Of a DNA stretch of 64,000 bases, positions 1-9,819 are shown in pieces. How positions within the stretch are numbered: position 1 is the stretch's first letter; each line of letters begins with the position of its first letter. The notes beneath the pieces were generated by a model, which was not told where the DNA came from, made no database searches, and saw only the letters and a list, made by a program, of their open reading frames with translations. A program made the position numbers and the translations under genes. The DNA comes from Campylobacter concisus (GTDB taxonomy: Bacteria > Campylobacterota > Campylobacteria > Campylobacterales > Campylobacteraceae), in the NCBI RefSeq assembly GCF_002913715.1, contig NZ_PPCE01000009.1, positions 744,001 through 808,000 on the forward strand. The letters run 5' to 3'.

Positions 1-1018
1 CATTTAGCTCAGGCAAATTTGCACTTCTAATACCGATCTCACCGACGCTTGAGATATATGGTTTATTATTTATAAAATTTGCAAACGGAGTAAAATTGCC
101 AGCTACTACTTCATAGCTATTTTCTTCTCTTACTACATTTCTATCATCGCCAAAGCCTGGCTTAATGGTGATTTCATAACTATTTTGTGGCTTAAAATCG
201 TCACTTGTAATATCAATGTAGTAATAATACTCGCTAAGTTCTGAGTTTTCTTCATAGTTGTCACTATATTTAACGTCACTAATGCTAAAGTTTTTTACAC
301 CTTTAATGTTTATAAATTTTTTTAAGTTAATATCGTCATCAAGCCAATTTTTTAGATAAATTCTAAAGCCCAAGATACCATTATCAAGGCTCACTGGATA
401 AATTTCTGGTATCTCAAGACTCTTTGTATTATCATTTATATTTACGCTTTCTTCGCTTATTTCATCGGCAAAATTTACTATCGTTTCACCTGAAAGCGTT
501 GCTCCAAATTTGCTCTCAAATTTTTCACCAAAATCAAAAACTGGATTGCTTAAATTTTTATCAAGATTAAGCTCAAAGCTATTATTAGAAAGCTCAATTG
601 CTTTAAATTTCGCATCTTTTACGGCAATATTTTTGATAGCTTCAATATTCACTTCATCATTAAATTTAAGTATATATTTGCTATCGCTTATTTTTTCTAT
701 CTTTGTTAGCTCAAATTCTTTTGTGACAAAACTAGCAGTGCTTCCATTTTCAAGCTTGCAGCTATAATCCAAACCAGCATGCATATCTTTTGTAAAAAGC
801 AGCAAGCTTTGACTATTAAATCTAACCGTACCATTTAATGCTGGTTGGCACAAAAGTAGCTTTTTATCGCTTAGCATACCAATAAAATTTTTATCTACTT
901 TATCTTCTAGTCCAAACTCTACGCTTAGGGGTGATTTTATCTGTGCTGTACCATTTAGGCTCAAAGCATATAAATTTGTCATTCCCAAAAGTGCTAGAAG
1001 TGCTACTTTTTGCCACAT
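1..1018 (-). CDS. Alpha-2-macroglobulin family protein, N-terminal part (runs off the window)
   Basis: About 339 codons of a gene read on the minus strand and cut by the window edge. The start is ATG at 1018-1016, preceded by an AAGGAG ribosome site that lies inside the end of pbpC; the two genes are one base apart. The protein opens with a short signal peptide (MWQKVALLALLGMTNLYA), with no lipobox cysteine near the cleavage point. The beta-rich segment after it fits the macroglobulin-like domains of bacterial A2M proteins (YfhM type). In that family the protein traps foreign proteases in the periplasm and is commonly encoded beside PBP1c, as here. The bait region and thioester motif would lie outside the window, so it cannot be seen whether the thioester CxEQ is present. 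Confidence 0.8.
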   Translation of the reverse strand, partial: MWQKVALLALLGMTNLYALSLNGTAQIKSPLSVEFGLEDKVDKNFIGMLSDKKLLLCQPALNGTVRFNSQSLLLFTKDMHAGLDYSCKLENGSTASFVTKEFELTKIEKISDSKYILKFNDEVNIEAIKNIAVKDAKFKAIELSNNSFELNLDKNLSNPVFDFGEKFESKFGATLSGETIVNFADEISEESVNINDNTKSLEIPEIYPVSLDNGILGFRIYLKNWLDDDINLKKFINIKGVKNFSISDVKYSDNYEENSELSEYYYYIDITSDDFKPQNSYEITIKPGFGDDRNVVREENSYEVVAGNFTPFANFINNKPYISSVGEIGIRSANLPELN

Positions 1019-1019
1019 T

Positions 1020-3188
1020 TTATCTCCTTATTTTTATAGTTATTTCACTTTGATTTGAGTTTTGATCAAGGCATTTTATGCTGTGCTCGCCAAGAGTTAG
1101 ATCAAACTTTTTTTCGCTTGCATTTTCTATCTTAGAAAAGTTCAAATCATCTATTTTTAGGTAAATTTCATCGCCTAAAAACGCGTAGCATTTTACCATA
1201 ACTTGTGTAATATTTTCATCTGTCACTATCTCTTCATTGTCATACGGATAGGCAAAAACTGGCTTTTTATCTTTAAAAATTTCAGCACAAGGACTTTTTT
1301 GTATCTCATCTTTATCCAAAAGCTCATTTTTAACCAAAAAATCAAGCTCTTCGCCTCTTAAACTTTCGCATTTATCTTTTAAATCTACACCCTTTATCCT
1401 ATCATCAAGCGCCATTTTTTTGCACTTTTCATAGTTAAAGGCATCAAGGCAGGTTGACAGCTTTTCTATGCCATCTGGCTCACTCATAAATCTTAACTTC
1501 TCTTTTTGAGCGATTATCTTAAACGTATCAAAAAGACTCTTTGATACGTCATTTAGTCCTGTTAATTTATCAGTTTTACTGGCATTAAAATTTCCAATCC
1601 AAATAGCAATTGTATAATTTTCATCAACGCCTATGGCGTAAAGATCACGTGAGTTTGCGCTTGTGCCAGTTTTAAAGGCTATTTTTGGCGTATTTTGGGC
1701 GTACTGCCAAGCATTTTTTAGATACGACCTTGAGGCTTCGCTTAGCATTTTAGCGGTTAAATAGGCACTTTGAGGTGAAATGAGAGTTACATTTTTCTCT
1801 TCATTTTTGTAGTTTTTGCCAGCAAACTCAAGTGGTCTATAAATGCCGTCATTTGCATAAATAGTATAAAGATGAGCAAGATCAAGCAGGCTCATTTCAG
1901 CACTTCCAAGCGTTATAGAAGCTCCATAATACTCCTTATTTTCATCTACCAAATTTACCTTTTCAAGTAGTTCGTAAAGCGAATTGTCTTTTAGTTTTAA
2001 GTTTAAATTTATAACTGGGATATTTAGGCTGAAATTTAGAGCATCTTTTGCGCTTACGATACCTAAAAAATCATTACTAAAATTCTTTGGAGCATACTCT
2101 TTTATATAAATTTGCGTGTCTATTAACTGCGAATTTGGCGTTATAAGCCCGCTATCAAGCGCAAGTGAGTAGATAAAAGGCTTTAGCGTGCTACCGGTGT
2201 TTCGCTTCATATTTAGGGCTGAGTTTTTGCCATCACGCGCATGCTCATCGTGCGAGCCTATGAAGGCTACGACACTCATTTTTTTATTATCAATGACCAC
2301 AGCTGCTGCGTTATTTGCATTTTTAGCCTTTAGCGAAAACATCGCATCTTTTAAAATTTTAAGCATATCTTTTTGTAAATTTAGATCCAAACTCGCCTTT
2401 GAAATTTGGTTTTTAAAAGCGACATTTGCGTAGTCGCTAGCATTTACGACGGCTCTTATCCTTACATTTTTAAATGGCTCAGCCTGCGCTCTTTTAAAGG
2501 CGCTAAGATCGATTAAATTTGCTTTGTAAAGCATCTTTATGACCCTGTTTTTTAGGGCATTTATGTTTGAGACGCGGTCAAGTCTATTTTTATTTGGATT
2601 TTTAGGGATCGTGCTTAAAAGTGCGGCCTGAGCGTAGCTAAGCTCGTTTAGCTCCTTGCCAAAGTAAAAGAAGCTTGCCGCCTTTGCACCCTCGATATTG
2701 CCACCATACGGGGCTAAATTTAGGTATAAATTTAAAATTTCATCCTTGCTAAAGTGAAGCTCTAACTGAAATGCTCTAAAAATTTCTCTTATCTTATTTT
2801 TATAGCTTCTATCACTTGGCTCAAGCATCCTAGCTACTTGCATCGTGATAGTGCTAGCCCCTATGCGGTTATCGCTTTTTAGGTTGTGGAAAAATGCTCT
2901 AAAAATGGAGGCAAAATTTACACCAAAATGGTAGTAAAAGTATCTATCTTCAAAGAGAACGACGCATTGTTTTAGCGAGTTTGGGAAGCTTTGCTCGTGA
3001 AATCTCCAAATTCCGTCGCTACTAAGCTTCATATTTATGATCTCACCATTTTTATCAAGCAAAATTTTGGCTTCATCTTTTTTAAGCGCGTCTAAATTTA
3101 ATGGATAAATTTGATCAAGTATCAAAAAAATAGCGACCATTAAAGCCAAAAATAGGGCAAGGAATTTTAAAAATTTAAACTTTTTCAT
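1020..3188 (-). CDS. pbpC: Penicillin-binding protein 1C (bifunctional transglycosylase/transpeptidase)
   Basis: Protein of 722 residues with an N-terminal membrane anchor (about residues 8-26). A GT51 glycosyltransferase domain follows, with the catalytic EDRYFYYHFGVN and GASTITMQVARML motifs. The transpeptidase domain has the active-site STLKPF (SxxK), SLN (SxN) and KTGTS (KTG) boxes. The last roughly 100 residues match the C-terminal beta domain typical of PBP1c. It polymerises and cross-links peptidoglycan from the outer face of the inner membrane. The A2M-like gene starts one base after its stop codon, the usual pbpC/A2M pairing, so the two are probably co-transcribed. The start has no clear ribosome site, and a TATAAT lies only 7 bases upstream of the ATG (see findings). 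Confidence 0.93.
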   Translation of the reverse strand: MKKFKFLKFLALFLALMVAIFLILDQIYPLNLDALKKDEAKILLDKNGEIINMKLSSDGIWRFHEQSFPNSLKQCVVLFEDRYFYYHFGVNFASIFRAFFHNLKSDNRIGASTITMQVARMLEPSDRSYKNKIREIFRAFQLELHFSKDEILNLYLNLAPYGGNIEGAKAASFFYFGKELNELSYAQAALLSTIPKNPNKNRLDRVSNINALKNRVIKMLYKANLIDLSAFKRAQAEPFKNVRIRAVVNASDYANVAFKNQISKASLDLNLQKDMLKILKDAMFSLKAKNANNAAAVVIDNKKMSVVAFIGSHDEHARDGKNSALNMKRNTGSTLKPFIYSLALDSGLITPNSQLIDTQIYIKEYAPKNFSNDFLGIVSAKDALNFSLNIPVINLNLKLKDNSLYELLEKVNLVDENKEYYGASITLGSAEMSLLDLAHLYTIYANDGIYRPLEFAGKNYKNEEKNVTLISPQSAYLTAKMLSEASRSYLKNAWQYAQNTPKIAFKTGTSANSRDLYAIGVDENYTIAIWIGNFNASKTDKLTGLNDVSKSLFDTFKIIAQKEKLRFMSEPDGIEKLSTCLDAFNYEKCKKMALDDRIKGVDLKDKCESLRGEELDFLVKNELLDKDEIQKSPCAEIFKDKKPVFAYPYDNEEIVTDENITQVMVKCYAFLGDEIYLKIDDLNFSKIENASEKKFDLTLGEHSIKCLDQNSNQSEITIKIRR

Positions 3189-3195
3189 CCGCGTG

Positions 3196-3227
3196 ATTAT
3201 AGCTGTTAAAGTTTAAGTAGCTATAAT
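3196..3227. promoter_or_regulatory. Symmetric divergent promoter between pbpC and the helicase gene
   Basis: Two TATAAT -10 boxes face outward in a perfect inverted repeat: ATTATAGCT at 3196-3204 and AGCTATAAT at 3219-3227, separated by 14 bases. The plus-strand box (3222-3227) is 26 bases before the helicase ATG. The minus-strand box (3201-3196) is 7 bases before the pbpC ATG. Campylobacter sigma-70 promoters rely mainly on the -10 box, so both are plausible promoters, but no start site is known. Confidence 0.5.
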
Positions 3228-3253
3228 TAGACCTTTTTAAAAAAGAGGAAACA

Positions 3254-5287
3254 ATGCCCTTATCTAGGTTAAACAAAGAACAATACACCGCCGCAACTGC
3301 GCCATTTGGACACAATCTCATCATCGCTTCAGCTGGCACTGGCAAGACTAGCACGATTGTCGCTCGCATCGCACATCTTTTAAATTTAGGCGTAAAACCA
3401 GAGAAAATTTTGCTTCTAACATTTACCAACAAAGCAGCCAGCGAAATGATAGAGCGCTTAAATAGGTATTTTGACAAACAAATCACCTCCAAAATCACCG
3501 CAGGCACCTTTCACTCGGTCTCATTTTCGCTTTTAAAAAGCCTTGATAAAGGCGTCACGCTAAAGCAGCCAAGCGAGCTAAAGACGCTTTTAAAAAGTCT
3601 TGTTGAGAGGCGTAAATTTTACCATTTAAGCGACGTCAAACCTTACGGCGGAGCCTATCTATACGATCTTTACTCGCTCTTTCAAAACAGCGAACAAGGC
3701 ACAACTTTTGGCAAATGGATAAGTGAGAAGAGCGAAGAGCAGGGCGTTTATGCTGAAATTTATGAAGATGTCTTAGAGGAGTTTGAGGCTGAGAAGGCTA
3801 AATTTTCTTACGCTGATTTTAACGACCTTCTTATAAAGATGCGCGACGAGCTAAAAAATGGGGCAAATTTAGCTTATGATGAAATTTTGATCGACGAGTA
3901 TCAAGATACAAACACCCTTCAAGGCAGCCTAATAGACGCATTTAAGACAAAGAGCCTCTTTTGCGTGGGTGATTTTGACCAGAGCATTTATGCATTTAAC
4001 GGCGCAAATATCGAGATCATAGGCTCATTTAAAGATCGCTTCCCAAACGCAAATATCTACGCTTTAAATGTAAATTACCGCTCAAGCTCAAGCATACTTG
4101 CCCTTGCAAACAAGGTCATAAACAACAACCCAAGGCTTTATGAAAAGCACCTCACAGTTAGTCGCGAGGGAAATTTCAAGCCTCCAAGGCTGCTTGTCTA
4201 TAACGAGCTTTTTGATCAGTATCAAAATATCGCTGATATCATCTCGCTCTCGCCATTTAATAGAGAAAATATCGCCATAATTTTTAGAAATAACTCATCA
4301 GCGGATGGCATCGAGGTCGCGCTAAAAGAGCGAGGCATCGGCTCAAAGCGAAAGGGTGGGGTGAGCTTCTTTGAGAGCCGCGAGATCAAAGCGCTCATCG
4401 ACATCATGGGAATTTATGTCAATCCAAAAGATATAATGGCATTTATCCACATCTGCGAATACGCAAAGGGCGTTGGCAGCGCAGTTAGCAAAGAAATTTT
4501 TGACGCACTTCTTAAGCTTGGGCATGGAAATTTGATAAAAGGGATAGTTGAGCCAGATGAGAGCGTAAATATCTCATCAAATAAAAGGCGAAACTACCAG
4601 CTAGGCCTTTTTGACGATCTTGATGAATTTGCCGAGGTTTCAAGGTTTTCTAAGCTTGGCTTTAGCGATAAATTTCTAGGCCACCCTGTGCTAAAACTAC
4701 AAAAGCTAAGCGAGAGTGGGGCGCAGTTTTTATATGAAATTTACAACTTTTTAAGAGGCATGAGAAATATCTCAAAGCCAGCCACGATGATAAATGAGAT
4801 AAAAACTAGTAAAATTTACTCGTTAATCGTCGAAAATATTAGCACAAAAAGGGCAACTCTAAAAAATGGCAACGTCGATCTGGCGCTCAAAGAAGAGGTC
4901 AAAGAGCGCATAATGGCAAAGAGCGTGGTGCTAAGCGAGCTAGCTAAAAAGTATCAAGATATCAGTAAATTTTATAACTTCTTAGCCCTTGGAAGCAACG
5001 AGATGAGCGAAGGGCAGGGCGTTAGCCTGCTTAGCGTGCATGCGAGCAAGGGGCTTGAATTTGACCAAGTTTTCATCGTCGATCTCGCGCAAAATCGCTT
5101 TCCAAATTTAAAGCTAATGAGCATGGGCGGTAGCCTAGAAGAGGAGAGGCGGCTCTTTTACGTAGCTGTAACTCGTGCAAAAGACGAGCTCTATCTTAGC
5201 TACGCGAAATACGACAAGATAAAGAAGGTGACCTACCAACCGAGTAGGTTTTTGATAGAGGCTGGCATGGCGAAAGAGGAAGTTTAA
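3254..5287 (+). CDS. UvrD/Rep/PcrA-family ATP-dependent DNA helicase (SF1A)
   Basis: Protein of 677 residues with the full set of superfamily 1A helicase motifs in order: Walker A SAGTGKTS near residue 28, motif Ia TFTNKAASEM, Walker B DEYQDTN near 220, motif III GDFDQSIYAFNG, motif IV NVNYRSS, motif V SVHASKGLEF, and motif VI RRLFYVAVTRAKDELY. These proteins unwind DNA 3' to 5' in repair and replication restart. The start ATG has a good AGAGGAA ribosome site. The gene stands alone, divergent from pbpC. It resembles the Rep-like helicase found in Campylobacter in addition to a separate UvrD; sequence alone does not let me choose between Rep, PcrA and UvrD. Confidence 0.93.
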   Translation: MPLSRLNKEQYTAATAPFGHNLIIASAGTGKTSTIVARIAHLLNLGVKPEKILLLTFTNKAASEMIERLNRYFDKQITSKITAGTFHSVSFSLLKSLDKGVTLKQPSELKTLLKSLVERRKFYHLSDVKPYGGAYLYDLYSLFQNSEQGTTFGKWISEKSEEQGVYAEIYEDVLEEFEAEKAKFSYADFNDLLIKMRDELKNGANLAYDEILIDEYQDTNTLQGSLIDAFKTKSLFCVGDFDQSIYAFNGANIEIIGSFKDRFPNANIYALNVNYRSSSSILALANKVINNNPRLYEKHLTVSREGNFKPPRLLVYNELFDQYQNIADIISLSPFNRENIAIIFRNNSSADGIEVALKERGIGSKRKGGVSFFESREIKALIDIMGIYVNPKDIMAFIHICEYAKGVGSAVSKEIFDALLKLGHGNLIKGIVEPDESVNISSNKRRNYQLGLFDDLDEFAEVSRFSKLGFSDKFLGHPVLKLQKLSESGAQFLYEIYNFLRGMRNISKPATMINEIKTSKIYSLIVENISTKRATLKNGNVDLALKEEVKERIMAKSVVLSELAKKYQDISKFYNFLALGSNEMSEGQGVSLLSVHASKGLEFDQVFIVDLAQNRFPNLKLMSMGGSLEEERRLFYVAVTRAKDELYLSYAKYDKIKKVTYQPSRFLIEAGMAKEEV

Positions 5288-5341
5288 AGAGAATTTTAAT
5301 CTTATTAAGTAAAATTGACTAATTTTTTACAAAGAGAAGCG

Positions 5342-6538
5342 ATGAAAAAATCTAAAATTTTAATAATCCTACTTATTTTAGGCGTCGGTGGATACTTCGC
5401 CTATGATAAATTTTTTAAAGTAAAAGAAGAAGAGGTGGAGTTTATCACCAAAAAGGCAAAGAAGGGCTCTTTTAGCAAAAAGGTCGATGCGACTGGAGAA
5501 ATTTTCGCCACCGAGCTAATCGATGTGGGTGCACAGGTGAGCGGTCAGATAAAAAAGCTATATGTTAAGCTTGGAGATCAGGTAAAAAAGGGCGATATGA
5601 TCGCAAGTATCGATAGCTCGACCCAGCAAAATAGCATAGACAATAAAGAAGCACAGCTTGCCATCTACAAAGCCCAGCTAGAAAGTGCAAAAGTGGCTCT
5701 AAATATCGCCAAAACGCAGTTTAATAGAGAAAATGCGCTCTTTTCTAAAAATGCCACCTCAAAGCAAGAATTTGAAACCGCAAAAAACACATATAGTGCA
5801 AATAGCGCCAAGATAAAAGAGCTTGAAGCGCAGATCAAGCAGACAAATATCGAGCTAAGCACCGCAAAGATAAATTTAGGCTATACAAAGATCACCGCTC
5901 CAAGAGATGGCACCATCGTAAGCGTGCAGGTTGAGGAGGGCCAGACTGTAAATGCCAACCAAACTACGCCAACTATCGTAAATATCGCTGATCTTAGCCA
6001 TGTAAAGATGAAGATGCAAATAGCAGAAGGCGACATCACCAAGATCAAAGTCGGCACGCCAGTTGAGTACTCGATCCTCTCTGAACCAACTAAGAAATTT
6101 CAAACAACTGTTAGCTCGATAGATCCAGGGCTTACCACACTAAGTGATGGCAGCTACGGCTCAAGTAGCAGCAGTAAGTCTTCATACTCAAGTAGCTCAA
6201 GCAGCAGTTCGGCGGTTTATTACTACGCGCAAAGCATCGTTGATAACAAAGATGGAATTTTAAGAATAGGCATGACCACACAAAACGAGCTTTTAATAGC
6301 AAACGTCGAGGACGCCATCATCGTGCCAAGCATCGGCATCAAAAAAGATGAAAACGGCACTTTTGTCTATGTGCTAAAAGATGGCAAGCCAGTAAAAACA
6401 GCGGTCAAAACCGGTATAAAAGACAACCTCGATACGCAGATCATCAGCGGCATAAACGATGGCGATGAGATCATCACATCTCAAGGCTCATCAAGCGAGA
6501 TCGCTAAAATGATCGAAAAAGAAAATAAGAAGTTTTAA
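5342..6538 (+). CDS. macA: MacA-type periplasmic adaptor of an ABC efflux pump
   Basis: Membrane-fusion protein of 398 residues. I chose the ATG at 5342, which has AGAGAAG before it and opens with Lys plus one hydrophobic segment (KKSKILIILLILGVGGYF). An upstream ATG in the same frame at 5315 lacks both features. Order: anchor, barrel-sandwich half (IDVGAQVSGQIKKLYVKLGD), a long alpha-helical hairpin (about residues 95-180), second lipoyl half (ITAPRDGTIVSVQVEEGQTV), beta-barrel and membrane-proximal domain. Residues about 270-292 form an odd Ser/Tyr-rich insert with 16 serines in 23 residues. It should link MacB to the outer-membrane factor downstream; macB begins on the base after its stop codon. 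Confidence 0.92.
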   Translation: MKKSKILIILLILGVGGYFAYDKFFKVKEEEVEFITKKAKKGSFSKKVDATGEIFATELIDVGAQVSGQIKKLYVKLGDQVKKGDMIASIDSSTQQNSIDNKEAQLAIYKAQLESAKVALNIAKTQFNRENALFSKNATSKQEFETAKNTYSANSAKIKELEAQIKQTNIELSTAKINLGYTKITAPRDGTIVSVQVEEGQTVNANQTTPTIVNIADLSHVKMKMQIAEGDITKIKVGTPVEYSILSEPTKKFQTTVSSIDPGLTTLSDGSYGSSSSSKSSYSSSSSSSSAVYYYAQSIVDNKDGILRIGMTTQNELLIANVEDAIIVPSIGIKKDENGTFVYVLKDGKPVKTAVKTGIKDNLDTQIISGINDGDEIITSQGSSSEIAKMIEKENKKF

Positions 6539-8467
6539 GTGATAAGCCTAAAAAATATCACAAAAAGCTTTAAGCTAGGCGATAATGATATAGAGATACT
6601 GCATGGCATAAATTTAGAGATAAAAAAGGGCGAGTTTATAGCTATCATCGGTCAGTCTGGCTCTGGCAAATCAACCCTGATGAACATCCTTGGCTGCTTA
6701 GACAGCCCAAGTGGTGGGCAGTACCTGCTTGATGGCAAAGACATATCAAAATTTGATAGCGACGCACTTGCTAAACTTAGAAGGGATAAATTTGGCTTTA
6801 TCTTTCAAAGATATAACCTGCTTAGCACGATGAATGCCCTTGAAAACGTAGCGCTACCAAGCATCTACGCAGGTGCCGACAAGAGCGAGCGAGAGAAAAG
6901 AGCTAATGAGCTTCTTGGCTCGCTTGGACTTAGCGAAAAAGCGAAAAATTTACCAAATAAACTCTCAGGCGGACAACAGCAAAGGGTCTCCATAGCAAGG
7001 GCGCTTATGAATGGCGGCGAGATCATCTTGGCAGACGAGCCAACAGGCGCGCTTGATAGCAAAAGTGGGCTAAGGGTGATGGAAATTTTAGTGGATCTTT
7101 ACAAAAAAGGCCACACTATCATCATCGTCACGCACGACCCAAAGATCGCAGAGTACGCGAGTCGTGTGATCGAGATAAAAGATGGCAACATCGTAAGTGA
7201 TAATGTAAAAAACAGTGAAATTTTTGAGGCCAAAAAGCAAACTCAGCCAGAAAAGAGCAAATTTACCTACTATAAAGATCAGCTAATTGAAAGCTTTAAA
7301 ATGTCGGTAAATGCGATGCTAGCTCATAAATTAAGATCGCTTTTAACGATGCTTGGCATTATAATTGGCATCACGGCGGTCATTAGCGTCGTAGCTCTTG
7401 GCAAAGGCTCACAGGAGCAAATTTTAGCTGGCATCAGAAAGATCGGTACAAATACGATCGATATCATGCCAGGAAAAGGCTTTGGCGATATGCTCTCAGG
7501 CAGGGTAAAAACGCTCTCTATAAGTGATGCAAATATGCTCTCAAAGCAGTCGTTTCTTGACTCAGTCACTCCAAACACAAGCACCTCAGGCGTGCTAACT
7601 TATGAAAATATCTCGCTAAGTGCGAGCTTAAAAGGCGGTGGAGTAGGGAGCTTTGATGTAAATGGGCTAAAGCTAGAAGAGGGCAGAATTTACGATGATG
7701 ACGAGGTTTTAAACTCCGCTTCAGTCGCACTAATCGATCAAAACACCAAAAATAGCATCTTTAAAAATGATGATCCTATCGGCAAGATCATACTTTTTAA
7801 CAAAAAGCCACTTCGCATTATCGGCGTTTTGCAAAAGGATGATTTTAAGATGGGCGATTCAAGCACGCTTAAAATTTACGCCCCATACACGACTGTGCTA
7901 AACAAGGTCACTGGAGATAAATTTATAAGTTCGATAACCGCCAAAGTAAATGAGGGCGTCAATGCGCAAATCGCCGAAAAAACACTAACTGAGCTTTTAG
8001 AGATCAAGCACGGCAAAAAGGATTTTTTTACAAGAAACTCAGACAGCATCAAGCAAACGATCGAAGAGACCATCTCAACCATGCGCCTTCTCATCTCAAG
8101 CATAGCAGTCGTCTCGCTCGTAGTTGGGGGCATAGGCGTCATGAACATCATGCTAGTTTCAGTCACCGAGCGCACCAAAGAGATAGGCATAAAAATGGCG
8201 ATCGGAGCTAGACAGAGCAACATCTTGCAGCAGTTTTTGATAGAGGCGGTGCTACTTTGCCTTATCGGCGGAGCCATCGGCATCGTCCTATCCTACGCGA
8301 TCGGCTATATCTTTAACAACTTCTTAAACGGCTTTAGCATGATCTTTTCAAACGGCTCGATCGTGCTTGCACTTGTCACGTCGATGGCTATTGGCATCAT
8401 CTTTGGCTACATGCCAGCTAAAAACGCCTCAAAACTAAATCCAATAGATGCGCTTTCAAGGGAGTAA
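6539..8467 (+). CDS. macB: MacB macrolide/peptide export ABC transporter (ATPase-permease fusion)
   Basis: Protein of 642 residues starting with GTG immediately after the macA stop, so translation is probably coupled. The N-terminal ATPase has Walker A GQSGSGKST, signature LSGGQQQR, Walker B ILADEPTGALD and the switch histidine in IIIVTHD. The permease half has one membrane helix near residue 275 (LRSLLTMLGIIIGITAVISV), a large periplasmic domain (about 300-520), and three C-terminal helices including the conserved VGGIGVMNIMLVSVTERTKE. That is the 4-helix MacB/LolE-type topology. MacB transmits ATP-driven motion to MacA and the TolC-like channel to expel substrates from the periplasm. The substrate is not evident from sequence. 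Confidence 0.95.
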   Translation: MISLKNITKSFKLGDNDIEILHGINLEIKKGEFIAIIGQSGSGKSTLMNILGCLDSPSGGQYLLDGKDISKFDSDALAKLRRDKFGFIFQRYNLLSTMNALENVALPSIYAGADKSEREKRANELLGSLGLSEKAKNLPNKLSGGQQQRVSIARALMNGGEIILADEPTGALDSKSGLRVMEILVDLYKKGHTIIIVTHDPKIAEYASRVIEIKDGNIVSDNVKNSEIFEAKKQTQPEKSKFTYYKDQLIESFKMSVNAMLAHKLRSLLTMLGIIIGITAVISVVALGKGSQEQILAGIRKIGTNTIDIMPGKGFGDMLSGRVKTLSISDANMLSKQSFLDSVTPNTSTSGVLTYENISLSASLKGGGVGSFDVNGLKLEEGRIYDDDEVLNSASVALIDQNTKNSIFKNDDPIGKIILFNKKPLRIIGVLQKDDFKMGDSSTLKIYAPYTTVLNKVTGDKFISSITAKVNEGVNAQIAEKTLTELLEIKHGKKDFFTRNSDSIKQTIEETISTMRLLISSIAVVSLVVGGIGVMNIMLVSVTERTKEIGIKMAIGARQSNILQQFLIEAVLLCLIGGAIGIVLSYAIGYIFNNFLNGFSMIFSNGSIVLALVTSMAIGIIFGYMPAKNASKLNPIDALSRE

Positions 8468-8468
8468 T

Positions 8469-9815
8469 ATGAAATTTCTAAGCTTAGCTTTAGTGCTCGT
8501 TTTAAGCGGCTGCGCTGTTAAAAATATAGATGAAAACTATAAGCAAATTTTACTTGAAGATAACGCCAGTCAGGAACTAAATTTAGACACTTCTTGGTGG
8601 AAAGAGTATCACCAAAGCTATCTTAATGAGCTCATTGATCTAGCACTTAAAAACAACACCGACCTTGCAAAAGCAGCTATAAATGTAAATAAAGCCCTCG
8701 CTCAAGCTGGTATTTTGGAAGCAAATTTAATCCCAACCTTTAACGCTGGCATTGAGGTATCAAGCAACAAAAATATAAAAGAGGGCGGCGCTTCTAGTAG
8801 AAGCTTTGGCTCAAGCATAGGGCTTAGCTACGAGCTTGATCTTTGGCAAAAGCTTGCAAATAGCAAAGATGCAGCGATGTTTGAAGCAGATGCTACTAAA
8901 TTTGATCTGGAAGCTAGCAAACTAAGCGTGATAAACTCCGTAACAGACGCCTATTTTCAGATCTTATATCTAAATGAGAGCATTAAAACTTATGAGCAAA
9001 TTTTAGAAATTTACAATGAGCTAAATAAGATAGTTGGGCTTAAATTTGAGCTTGGCAAAGAGGAGGCGCTAAGCCTAAAGCAGATAAACTCACAGCAACT
9101 AAACGCTCAAAATAAGATAGAAAGTGCCAAAAAAGAGCTAGTGAGTGCTAAAAAAACGCTTAGGATTTTGCTAAATGAGAGGCCAGAATTTGAGCTTAAA
9201 TTTGAAGGTCTTACGCTAAGTCCCGTTAAAAGAGTGGGCGTTGATCTAGACGTACCAACAAGTGCCATAGCAAACAGGCCTGATCTAAGAGCGGCCATTT
9301 ACCGCATAGAAGAGAGTCTCCTAAACTACAAAGCTAACCAAAAAGATTTTTACCCAAGCATCACGCTAGGAGCTAGCCTCAAAAGTAGTTCAAGTACAAA
9401 AGAGGGCGCATTTAGCCTTAAATTTCTAAATGGCAACATCGCTCTGAATTTACCATTTTTAAACTATCACAAGCTAAAGTCAAATTTAAAGGTTAGCGAG
9501 GCAAATTTCGAGCTTGCAAAGCTAAGCTACATAAGCACTCTAAATAGCGCATTAAACGAAATAGACGCATTTTTTAAAGGCTACCTAAACGACGAGGCGC
9601 TACTTGCTAATTATCAAGAGCAGATAAAAAACTACAAGGAAATTTCAAAAATTTACGAGCTAAAATACTCCTATGGCAAGGTAGAGTTAAAGCAGTTTTT
9701 AGAAGCAAAAAATAGCGAGTTAGAAGCTAAAATAGGGCTTTTAAAAGCAAAATACACGCTTTTACAAGATGAGCTAAATATCTATAAAGCTATGGCAGGC
9801 AAATTTAATAGGTAA
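8469..9815 (+). CDS. TolC/NodT-family outer-membrane efflux lipoprotein
   Basis: Protein of 448 residues. The ATG at 8469 follows a GGGAG ribosome site at the end of macB, one base after the macB stop, and gives a lipoprotein signal MKFLSLALVLVLSGC with the lipobox LSGC. An in-frame ATG at 8448 would bury the signal and is rejected. Two tandem outer-membrane efflux repeats with long helices follow (for example the segment around SVINSVTDAYFQILYLNES and its second-half counterpart). The conserved DVPTSAIANRPDLRAA motif marks NodT/OprM-type channels. It is the third gene of the macA-macB operon and should form the outer-membrane duct of the pump. Confidence 0.93.
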   Translation: MKFLSLALVLVLSGCAVKNIDENYKQILLEDNASQELNLDTSWWKEYHQSYLNELIDLALKNNTDLAKAAINVNKALAQAGILEANLIPTFNAGIEVSSNKNIKEGGASSRSFGSSIGLSYELDLWQKLANSKDAAMFEADATKFDLEASKLSVINSVTDAYFQILYLNESIKTYEQILEIYNELNKIVGLKFELGKEEALSLKQINSQQLNAQNKIESAKKELVSAKKTLRILLNERPEFELKFEGLTLSPVKRVGVDLDVPTSAIANRPDLRAAIYRIEESLLNYKANQKDFYPSITLGASLKSSSSTKEGAFSLKFLNGNIALNLPFLNYHKLKSNLKVSEANFELAKLSYISTLNSALNEIDAFFKGYLNDEALLANYQEQIKNYKEISKIYELKYSYGKVELKQFLEAKNSELEAKIGLLKAKYTLLQDELNIYKAMAGKFNR

Positions 9816-9819
9816 ATTT

